Source of the DNA: Ceratopteris richardii
Taxonomy: Eukaryota; Streptophyta; Polypodiopsida; Polypodiales; Pteridaceae
Direction: 5' to 3'
Length of the DNA: 64,000 nucleotides
Assembly: GCA_020310875.1 (NCBI GenBank)
Contig: CM035407.1
Coordinates: 74,689,888 to 74,753,887 of the forward strand
Shown here: one piece after another, positions 55,981 through 64,000 of the stretch
How positions within the stretch are numbered: position 1 is the stretch's first letter
How the letters are laid out: every line of letters begins with the position of its first letter
Notes under the pieces: model-generated
The model's database searches: none
What the model was told of the DNA's origin: nothing
What the model saw: the letters and a program-made list of their open reading frames with translations, nothing else
Translations under genes and position numbers: made by a program

Positions 55981-56750
55981 TTATATATATATATATATAT
56001 ATTCATTATATATATATATATACCTTAAAGATCTATTTTTTAGATATTTAATTAACTATATTTTATTTATTGAGCTTTTCCTCTAATATCTCATAAACAT
56101 GTATGTATGTATGTATGTGTGTATGTTTATATGTATGTGTGTGTGTAAAAACTAAAAAGATCCTATTTTTTATATATGAATTTTATTTTTGTGTAAAAAC
56201 TCAAAAATCCTATTTTTGGTATATTTAATTTTTGTATAAAAACTAAAAAATCCTATTTTTGGTGTGTGTGTGTGTGTGTGTGTATTTGATTATTTATATT
56301 TAAATTTAAATCCTAAAAATTTAAAGATCTATTTTTTAGATATTTGATTATTTATATTTTATATATTAGATTTTTCTCTAATATTTCATAAAAATGTATG
56401 TATGTGTGTATGTATGTGTATGTGGGTAAAAACTCAGAAATCCTACTTTTGATATATTAATTCTATTTTTGTGTAGAAACTCAAAAATCCTATTTTTGGT
56501 ATATTTAATTATATATATTATAGATATTATATATATTTAGATTTTTCTCTAATATTTCATAAAAATGTATGTAGGTATGTATGTATGTATGTATGTATGT
56601 ATGTATGTATGTATGTATGTATGTATGTATGTATGTGCATGTGTGTATGTATATGCATATGTGTCTATGTATGTATGCATATGCATGTGTGTATGCACAT
56701 ATGTGTGTGTATGTATGCATGTGTGTATGCATACATGTGTCTATATTCAC
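55780..56750 (+). repeat. AT-rich tandem array with embedded microsatellites
   Basis: A unit containing TAGATATTTAATTATTTATA, then TTTTCTCTAATATTTCATAA, then a TATG/GTGT run, then AAAAACTCAAAAATCCTATT recurs about four times (near 55795, 56040, 56335 and 56515). Unit lengths vary because the inner TATG, TG and TA runs vary. The last unit ends in a long TATG run (56567-56635). Confidence 0.85.
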
Positions 56751-57225
56751 AGATTATTAGCTTTCGATTAGTATGAAACCGTGACCTCGACAAAGCTTAG
56801 GTTATTTCCAGGTCACATTGCACACAGGAGTACAAGTACATTTTGTTTCATCAACAAATTGAATCTCTGTACAGTTAATGACTTCAATCGAGAATTATGG
56901 TTAGACTAAGCTTGTTTAATAACTACAAAGTGCCTTAGGTTTCAACTGAAGCTCGTAACGTGAATTCGGATAGAGTAGGCTTGTTCCATTACAAAATGCC
57001 TCTTTTCATAAATTCACGTGGTAGATCATAGTTCACTACTAAAGAAATATCTGATACATTGAATCGGACATAGCCACTCCATTAGGCTATCAACCTCTTG
57101 TTTCGTCTCAACAAATACAACAATCAATATCTATGAAAAAAGATAAGATTGTTCGAATGCTATTTTAAAACTTTCTAAGATTAAAAGGAGCTGACAAATA
57201 CCGTTTTGTCCTTCCTGGCCCTCAT
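56751..57225. other. Non-repetitive spacer, no gene recognised
   Basis: This is mixed-complexity sequence between two arrays, with no coding sense in either direction. Confidence 0.5.
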
Positions 57226-58228
57226 TTCTTGCATGTGCATGTGTGTGTGTGTATGCATATGCATATATATGTGTGTATGCACATATGTGTGTATGCATAT
57301 GCATGTGTGTATGCATATGCAACTTGTGCATGTATGTATGTATATGCATATGCATGTGTGTATGTATATGCATATGCATGTGTGTATGCATATGCAACTT
57401 GTGCATGTATGTATGTATGTATATGCATATGCATGTGTGTATGCATATGCAACTTGTGCATGTATGTATGTATATGCATATGCATGTGTGTATGTATGTA
57501 TGTATATGAATGTGTGTATGTATATGCAATTTGTGTGTATATGTATGTATGTATGCATATGCATGTATGTATGTGTGTATGCATATGCATCTGTGTATGT
57601 GTGTATACATATCCATGTGTATGTGTGTATGCATATGCATGTGTATGCACATATGTGTGTATGTATATGCATGTGTGTATGCATATGCAACTTGTGCATG
57701 TATGTATATGCATATGCATGTGTGTGTATGTATGTATATGCATGTGTGTATGTATATGCAATTTGTGTCTCTATGTATGTATGCATATGCATGTGTGTAT
57801 GCATATGCATGTGTGTATGTGTGTATGCATATGTATGTGTATGTGTGTATGCACATGTGTGTATGCACATGTGTGTATGTATATTTATGTATGTATATGC
57901 ATATGCATGTGTGTATGTATGTTTGTATATGCATATGTGTACGTATATGCAATTTGTGTGTGTATGTATGTATGCATATGCATGTGTATGTGTGTATGCA
58001 CATATGTGTGTATGCTCATATGTGTGTATGTATATGCATGTGTGCATGTATATGCATGTGTGCATGTATATGCATGTGTGTATGCATATGCATGTGTGTA
58101 TGTGTGTATGCATATGCATGTGTATGTGTTTATGCACATATGTGTGTATGTATATGCATATGTGTATGTACGTATGTATATGCATAGCATGTGTGTATGT
58201 ATGTATGTATGTATGTATGTATATGCAT
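57226..58228. repeat. TATG/TGCA microsatellite with higher-order units
   Basis: About 1 kb of TATG, TGTG and TATGCATATGCA occurs. Larger units of about 50-60 bp recur, each containing TATGCATATGCAACTTGTGCA or a variant. TGCATATGCA makes repeated self-complementary stretches. Element H is inserted at its right end. The open frames of 200-360 codons on both strands are low-complexity readings. Confidence 0.95.
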
Positions 58229-59245
58229 TGATGGAGAGTGTTAATCTCCAAAAGAACAAGTTAACCTTGAATTTAGATCACCTCTATATCAAGATTAACC
58301 TTAGACTCCACCAAACTTAGAGATCATTCACCAATTTATCAGAAAATTGATTATTCTGAAAAATTCAACTTCTTCAGAAAAGTCTGCTGCAGATTAATCA
58401 CTCATTGACTAATCAATTCTGTAAAGTTTTTGACAAATCTTTGCACAACACTTCGCCTTGAGATTGCGCAACTTTACCAAGTTAAATTTCTCAAAATGAT
58501 TGAGTACACACTGAGAAATGTGTGAAACACTTTACCTATGTCTGAAAGAGCTTCTCTGCAATGGCGACTTTGACACCTGCAACTTCTTAGCACTGGTTCT
58601 CACAATGTCAAACCCGTTTGATCAAGATCTTTTAGCCATAGATGGCTTACCTTCCAACTTAGATTTTAAGCCCTCACTTGTGTAAAACTTTACACTGTGG
58701 ACTGAGAACTGTCCATTTCTTTGAACACGAAATATGTGCCTGTTTCAGAAGACACTTGGAGCTTTCCACATACAAATGTTCCTATCTAAAATTCTCTCAG
58801 TTTGTTTGCAATTAGAATCTTAAATTCTAGCCATAGATAGATTAGCTATGGACTTAGATACGTGCAAAAGGATTCCTCAAAAGATTAAGCACAGAAGGAG
58901 AATGGGAGAGAAAATCGACGCGCAGAATTCTACAACATTCTCTTCTTCATTACTTTCCATACATATGGTTGATGATACATACAATGTTCATCACCTATTC
59001 ACCTATTGTCTTCTCTATCTGATCTATATCACTCTCCCATATTACGAATACATATCTGTAGATATATATACGAGTCTAACTCGTCATCCTTTTTCAAAAT
59101 ATATTGAACTATTTACAAGAGTAATATACAGAAGAAACATTTCTGATTCTATTCTTTTCGTCTGAAAGTAATCTTCATCCTTCCACATATCTTTTCACTT
59201 TTGGACTTCATGTAATCACTTATTGATGATTGCTCTGCTCCAACA
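58229..59245 (-). repeat. 3' LTR of H
   Basis: It is 1017 bp. On the minus strand it begins TGTTGGAGCAGAGC and ends AACACTCTCCATCA, the same end as the LTR of G. Confidence 0.94.
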
Positions 59246-59256
59246 GCTCCCCCTCA
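59246..59256 (-). promoter_or_regulatory. Polypurine tract of H
   Basis: On the minus strand it reads TGAGGGGGAGC before the 3' LTR. Confidence 0.88.
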
Positions 59257-59274
59257 ATCTTCAATTGTGATTAC

Positions 59275-62200
59275 CTACATCTTCTTTATTCCTGCCATAT
59301 CTTTAAACCTCTGCAACTTAGGTCCATCCAAACTTTTAGTCATCATATCTGCAAGTTGATCTTTTGTAGGAGTGTGTATGACTTCAATTTCCTTCTCAAT
59401 GACCTTCTCTCTCAGGAAATGATACTGTATTTCAATATGCTTAGTTCTAGCATGAAACACAGGATTAGCTGCCAAGTATAAAGAACTCATGTTGTCTCCA
59501 CAAACAATAGGAGTACTTTGAACCACATCAAAAACTTTCATAAGTGTCTTTAGCCATATTACCTCCTTTGCAGCTTCCACCATACCTTTATATTCTGCCT
59601 CTGTAGATGACAAAGCAACTGTATGTTGCTTCTTAGAACACCATGAAATCAATTTGTCTCCTACATAGCACAAGTATCCATGTGTTGATCTTCTATCATC
59701 CACATTACCTGCCCAATCTGCATCACTATATATCTTCACTCTTGTATCAGAAGTAAATCCATAGTACAACCCTTCTCTGAGTGTACCCTTGATGTACCTA
59801 AGTACTCTTTGTCCTGCAATCCAATGTTCCTTTCTAGGACAATGCATAAATTGTGAAAGCACACCAACTGCATATGACAAATCAGGCCTTGTTAATGTAG
59901 CATAAATCAAGCTACCAACCAAACTTTGATAGAGCTTCATGTCTCTAAATTCTTCTCCTCCAAACCTAGACAATTTATGGTTTACTTCCAAAGGTGTAGG
60001 TGCAACCCTGCAATCTTCCATTTTAAATTTGGTTAGCAAATTTTTAAGATACCTTTCTTGGGTCACAGATACTCCATGTTGAGTATAAGAAATCTCCATT
60101 CCCAAGAAGAATGATAGGTTCCCCAAATCACTGATTTTGAACTCTTTCTCCATCTGCTTCTTGATCATTTGTATTCCTTTATCATCTGTTCCTGTAAGTA
60201 TTATGTCATCAACATAAATACAAACATAAATGAACCCATCTTCACTTGCTTTGACTAGCAAGCTACTATCTGCCTTTGATGCTTGAAATCCAAGATCATT
60301 CAAGAATTTTACAAGCCTATAATTCCAAGCCCTTGGGGCCTGCTTCAACCCATACAAAGCTCTCTTGAGCTTACACACATAATTTGGACTCACTTGATCT
60401 TTAAACCCATCTGGTTGCTCCATGTAGACTTCATCTGAAATGTAACCATTCAAGAAAGCATTTTTTACATCTAATTGAGATAACTTCCAACCTTTGCAAG
60501 CAGCAATTGCTATGAGTGTCCTGATGGTTGTCATCTTTGCCACAGGACTATAAGTCTCATCATAATCCACTCCATATGTCTCTGCATACCCTTTCACAAC
60601 AAGTCTAGCTTTGTACCTAGACACACTTCCATCTGCAAATCTTTTAGTCTTGTAAACCCACTTACAACCAATGATTTTCTGACTATTAGGTTTAGGAACC
60701 AAATCCCATGTTTGATTCTCTATCAATGCATCATACTCCTCTTGCATAGCATCTTCCCAATTCTTCTTCCCTTTGGCCTCTTCATATGTAGAAGGGTCTT
60801 CATCTGCTTTTACCAAATAAGCATAGTCTTTAGTAGTTAAGAATGAAGTGTCATAGCTATACCTTGTAGGTTGCCATTTGTGCCTAGATGACCTCCTAAC
60901 TTCTGCACTTCTTGAAGTTTCTGGTTCATCACATTCTGGATCAAACCTTGGCCTCTCTTCATATTCAACCTGTACTTCATTGTTCTCACTTTCATCAAGT
61001 AATTGAATCTTTGCTTTACCTTTTCTTTGTTCCAATACTTCTTCATCATCTGCATGTACATTATATTTACCTGCATACCAAGTACCTTGCTCATCAAATG
61101 TAACATCCTTGGATACAAGGAATTGCTTTGTGGATGGATTCCACAACCTGTATCCCATTTGCTTATCATCATAACCAATGAATACATACTTTTCTGCCTT
61201 AGGCTCCAACTTATGTCTCAATTGAGATGGCACATATGCATATGCCAAGCATCCAAATATTCTGCAATGATCCAAGGTAGGTTTCTTACCCCACCAAGCT
61301 TCATATGGTGTCATACCCTGCAAAGCTTTACAAGGCAATCTATTAACCAAATAAGTAGCTGTGTTTACAGCCTCTGCGCACAAATAATTTGGGCAATTCT
61401 TCTCTTTCATCATGGACCTTGCAAACTCAACAAGAGTCCTATTTCTTCTTTCTGCTACCCCATTTTGTTGAGGAGAATACCTGCAAGTAACTTCTCTCTT
61501 TATACCTACATTCCACAAATAATCATTGAACTCATTTGAAAAATACTCTCCCCCTCCATCTGACCTTAGTCTCTTTAATTTTTGACCTGTAATCCTTTTT
61601 GCATATGCATGATAGTGTTTAAATGTATTAAACACTTTTGACTTTTCTTTAATCACATAAATTGTGATCCACCTGGTAGCATCATCAACATATATGACAT
61701 AATATCTTGAACCATTTATACTAAAGTCCTTTGAAGGACCCCACACATCTGTATGCACCAATTCAAGTCTTTTTGAATACATAAACCCATGCTTGGAATA
61801 GGATTGCTTATGAGCCTTACCTAATTGACATGCCTCACATCTGTATGTCATGTGTTGACCTGCAATGTTAGGCAATCCAAGCACTGAATCATTGTTAATC
61901 ATTTCTTTGATACCTCTTTCATTAAAGTGTCCAAGTCTTTTGTGCCAAAGATCCAATTCTGACACCTTCTGCTCTCCATATGTGAACATAGCATGTCCAA
62001 CATTTCCTTGTACCTTCAATGTGAATAGCCTTCCTTCCTTCTTTCCTGTAACAACCTGTTTATACCCTTGACTAGGGTCTTCAACATAAACTCCATCATT
62101 GGTGAACCTTACCTCATATCCTTTTTCCACAATTTGACCTACACTGATCAAATTCTTTGGAATTGTGGGAACATAAAGAACCTTACTCAAAAGAGTGCTC

Positions 62201-63414
62201 CCATCCTTAGCTTTGACTGAACCAATTGACTTTACCTTATGCTTTGTATTATCACCTGTCTGGACTGTATGATTAATAGCATTATGATCTAGGTCAGTCA
62301 TCAAAGCAATATTTCCACTTAAATGATTACTACATCCTGAATCAATGTAGAACACTCTCATGTCCTCATGTGAGGTTTCACATGTATTCATAATGAGAGT
62401 CGAGTCCTCCTTCTGATCTGATGTATAGTTGTAGTAGGTGTTATTATAGGATTGATTTTGGAAGCTTCTTCCTCCACCTCTTCCAAAAGAATTCCTACCA
62501 CCTCTACCTCTGAAGTTTCCTCTCTGAAATCTACCACCTCTTGCTCTTTGATTAAAGTTCTGATAATTACCATTGTTTTGATTATTATGCCAACAATCAT
62601 GAGATAGATGATTGGTCTTACCACATATCCAACAAGCTCTTGCATTATCTTTGTTGTTTCTTCCTCTTCCTCTACTTCTGCCACTTCCTTTTCCTCTTAT
62701 GAAATTTGCTTGGTTTGATGTACCTTCTTCTTCACCTGATTGTTGCTTTCCTTTGTTAGCTTTCTTCTTGTCTTTAGAGTACATTGCATGACCTGCACTC
62801 TTATCAACATCTCCTTTGACATCATTCTCAAAAGTTAGCATATGACCTAACAATTGATTCAAGTCAGGAGTAAAGTGATCTAATGAAAGTTCTGTAGATA
62901 AAATGAAGGGCTTCCACTTCTCATCTCCTCTTAGCCCTGTGAGTATTTGTCTTACCAATTTGTCTTCTTCAATGTCTTCATCCACTGCACCTAGAGAATC
63001 TGCAATGTCCTTCATCTTTGTCACATAATCAGAGATTGATTGTGAGACCTTCTTCTTGAAAGTAGTAAATTCTGCCCATAGTGAAGCCTTCCTTGATTTG
63101 GTTGTGTTTTGGAAATGCTCCTCCAAAGCATTCCAAATGTCACATGCACTTTCAAGTCCTCTAATGTGAGGAAGCAAATAGTCATTGACTGCCATGTAGA
63201 TTATGCTCCTTGCTTGAGCATCTTTCTTCATCCAATTCTTCAAGTCTGCAAGCTCCTCCCTAGTTGGAACACTAGGATCTCTGAATTCTGGCTTTTCTTC
63301 ATCTCCTGTGATGTATCCTATCATATCTTTGCTCATAAGATGAGCTTCCATCCTCATAGACCATGCAGGATAGTTCTCTCTATCCAACTTTTCAATTTGG
63401 AGACTATCTCCCAT
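59275..63414 (-). CDS. Gag-Pol polyprotein of copia element H
   Basis: This 1379-codon frame starts at ATG 63414 (MGDSLQIEKLDRENYPAW). It shows the Gag core and a zinc knuckle from Cys261 (CWICGKTNHLSHDC), then RGRGR/Asn-rich tracts and the protease site at Asp358 ([12 protein letters not shown]). Integrase starts at Asp556 (HTDVWGP), with [14 protein letters not shown] and [12 protein letters not shown] has YVDD with the first Asp at 1069 and RNase H has YSDADWAGNVDDRRST. It ends with DMAGIKKM. The protein follows G almost block for block. Small differences are NYLCAEAVNTA where G has [11 protein letters not shown] in integrase, and SFFLGM for SYFLGM in RT. The conserved Trp to Cys change may weaken integrase; otherwise it looks competent. 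Confidence 0.96.
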   Translation of the reverse strand: MGDSLQIEKLDRENYPAWSMRMEAHLMSKDMIGYITGDEEKPEFRDPSVPTREELADLKNWMKKDAQARSIIYMAVNDYLLPHIRGLESACDIWNALEEHFQNTTKSRKASLWAEFTTFKKKVSQSISDYVTKMKDIADSLGAVDEDIEEDKLVRQILTGLRGDEKWKPFILSTELSLDHFTPDLNQLLGHMLTFENDVKGDVDKSAGHAMYSKDKKKANKGKQQSGEEEGTSNQANFIRGKGSGRSRGRGRNNKDNARACWICGKTNHLSHDCWHNNQNNGNYQNFNQRARGGRFQRGNFRGRGGRNSFGRGGGRSFQNQSYNNTYYNYTSDQKEDSTLIMNTCETSHEDMRVFYIDSGCSNHLSGNIALMTDLDHNAINHTVQTGDNTKHKVKSIGSVKAKDGSTLLSKVLYVPTIPKNLISVGQIVEKGYEVRFTNDGVYVEDPSQGYKQVVTGKKEGRLFTLKVQGNVGHAMFTYGEQKVSELDLWHKRLGHFNERGIKEMINNDSVLGLPNIAGQHMTYRCEACQLGKAHKQSYSKHGFMYSKRLELVHTDVWGPSKDFSINGSRYYVIYVDDATRWITIYVIKEKSKVFNTFKHYHAYAKRITGQKLKRLRSDGGGEYFSNEFNDYLWNVGIKREVTCRYSPQQNGVAERRNRTLVEFARSMMKEKNCPNYLCAEAVNTATYLVNRLPCKALQGMTPYEAWWGKKPTLDHCRIFGCLAYAYVPSQLRHKLEPKAEKYVFIGYDDKQMGYRLWNPSTKQFLVSKDVTFDEQGTWYAGKYNVHADDEEVLEQRKGKAKIQLLDESENNEVQVEYEERPRFDPECDEPETSRSAEVRRSSRHKWQPTRYSYDTSFLTTKDYAYLVKADEDPSTYEEAKGKKNWEDAMQEEYDALIENQTWDLVPKPNSQKIIGCKWVYKTKRFADGSVSRYKARLVVKGYAETYGVDYDETYSPVAKMTTIRTLIAIAACKGWKLSQLDVKNAFLNGYISDEVYMEQPDGFKDQVSPNYVCKLKRALYGLKQAPRAWNYRLVKFLNDLGFQASKADSSLLVKASEDGFIYVCIYVDDIILTGTDDKGIQMIKKQMEKEFKISDLGNLSFFLGMEISYTQHGVSVTQERYLKNLLTKFKMEDCRVAPTPLEVNHKLSRFGGEEFRDMKLYQSLVGSLIYATLTRPDLSYAVGVLSQFMHCPRKEHWIAGQRVLRYIKGTLREGLYYGFTSDTRVKIYSDADWAGNVDDRRSTHGYLCYVGDKLISWCSKKQHTVALSSTEAEYKGMVEAAKEVIWLKTLMKVFDVVQSTPIVCGDNMSSLYLAANPVFHARTKHIEIQYHFLREKVIEKEIEVIHTPTKDQLADMMTKSLDGPKLQRFKDMAGIKKM

Positions 63415-63623
63415 CCTTGCTTCACCTGTAGTCTCAAAACTTTAACCTTTACAGATAATGAATGTACCTTTACTTCGACTGTTGCTCCTTCTGATCCTTT
63501 TGATACTCTTTGTATGTCTTCCTTCAATCTTTCTTCACACTTTAACCTTTGCACCTTCGAGATGTAAAGATTTGTATTTCTGCAGTAGTCGGAGTCTTCT
63601 TTTTCTCAATTTTGACACAACCT

Positions 63624-63635
63624 GCTCTGATACCA
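63624..63635 (-). promoter_or_regulatory. Primer-binding site of H (tRNA-iMet)
   Basis: On the minus strand it reads TGGTATCAGAGC, one base from the 5' LTR. Confidence 0.92.
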
Positions 63636-63636
63636 C

Positions 63637-64000
63637 TGATGGAGAGTGTTAATCTCCAAAAGAACAAGTTAACCTTGAATTTAGATCACCTCTATATCAA
63701 GATTAACCTTAGACTCCACCAAACTTAGAGATCATTCACCAATTTATCAGAAAATTGATTATTCTGAAAAATTCAACTTCTTCAGAAAAGTCTGCTGCAG
63801 ATTAATCACTCATTGACTAATCAATTCTGTAAAGTTTTTGACAAAACTTTGCACAACACTTTGCCTTGAGATTGCGCAACTTTACCAAGTTAAATTTCTC
63901 AAAATGATTGAGTACACACTGAGAAATGTGTGAAACACTTTACCTATGTCTGAAAGAGCTTCTCTGCAATGGCGACTTTGACACCTGCAACTTCTTAGCA
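63637..64000 (-). repeat. 5' LTR of H, partial
   Basis: The 364 bp in view match 58229-58592 with about two differences. The remaining roughly 650 bp lie outside the window. Confidence 0.93.

Larger units (their letters stand above)
58229..64000 (-). mobile_element. Intact Ty1/copia retrotransposon H, 5' LTR cut by window end
   Basis: On the minus strand, the 5' LTR starts beyond 64000 and ends at 63637. The primer site is at 63624-63635. One uninterrupted Gag-Pol frame runs from 63414 to 59275, with the polypurine tract at 59246-59256 and the 3' LTR at 58229-59245. The LTR parts visible twice differ at only about two of 364 positions. The left flank TGCAT (58224-58228) should reappear beyond the window. 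It is a close relative of G. Confidence 0.96.

Noticed and set aside
57131..58320. Open frames of 225-363 codons on both strands (Cys/Val/Met-rich and His/Thr/Ile-rich)
   Set aside because: They are low-complexity translations of the TATG/TGCA array, open in many frames at once.

Overview
The window is nuclear DNA from a land plant. The evidence is nested Ty1/copia LTR retrotransposons primed by initiator tRNA-Met, a plant-type LINE with an RT-associated zinc finger, a CACTA-type terminus, long GATA/TACA/TATG microsatellites, and one intron-containing plant BTB/POZ gene. I cannot name the species. Repeats make up nearly all of the sequence, and the BTB gene is the only convincing host gene.

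Layout, left to right. (1) 1-24487 is a nest inside an old copia element, B. B carries two insertions: copia A (1156-10352, itself interrupted by a small non-coding LTR element, N, at 2557-4961) and the minus-strand copia C (10645-23404, itself interrupted by the intact copia D at 13667-20248). Target-site duplications of N, A and D are perfect 5-mers and that of C has one mismatch. Coding sense resumes across the A and D junctions. (2) 24488-31825 holds two decayed copia remnants, E and F, and a tRNA-like promoter. (3) 31826-38290 is an intact copia, G, inserted into the B box of a tRNA-derived SINE-like sequence. (4) 38296-41341 is intergenic, with a truncated copia LTR between two copies of a duplicated segment and CT and TA microsatellites. 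(5) 41342-46528 is a decayed copia, I, of another lineage, sitting in a LINE whose 3' part runs to about 48080. (6) 48280-49891 is the BTB/POZ gene, with three visible exons; a 43-bp tandem duplication shifts its C-terminal frame. (7) 49967-58228 is AT-rich, with a very decayed minus-strand copia (K), kilobase-scale microsatellites, a CACTA-like terminus and an unrecognised minus-strand coding region. (8) 58229-64000 is an intact minus-strand copia, H, sister to G; its 5' LTR runs off the window end.

D, G and H each have a single uninterrupted Gag-Pol frame of about 1380-1400 codons with protease, integrase, RT and RNase H motifs in place. Their LTR pairs are nearly identical, so they look recent and possibly autonomous. 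The nesting order agrees with LTR divergence judged by eye: D and G about 0.3%, N about 1%, A about 3%, I about 7%, and B and C clearly higher.

The most unusual structures are two. Element N ends, after its 3' LTR, in primer-binding-site sequence plus a perfect 38-bp inverted copy of its own 5' LTR start. The LTR of D carries five long palindromes whose outer arms differ between copies yet always stay self-complementary.
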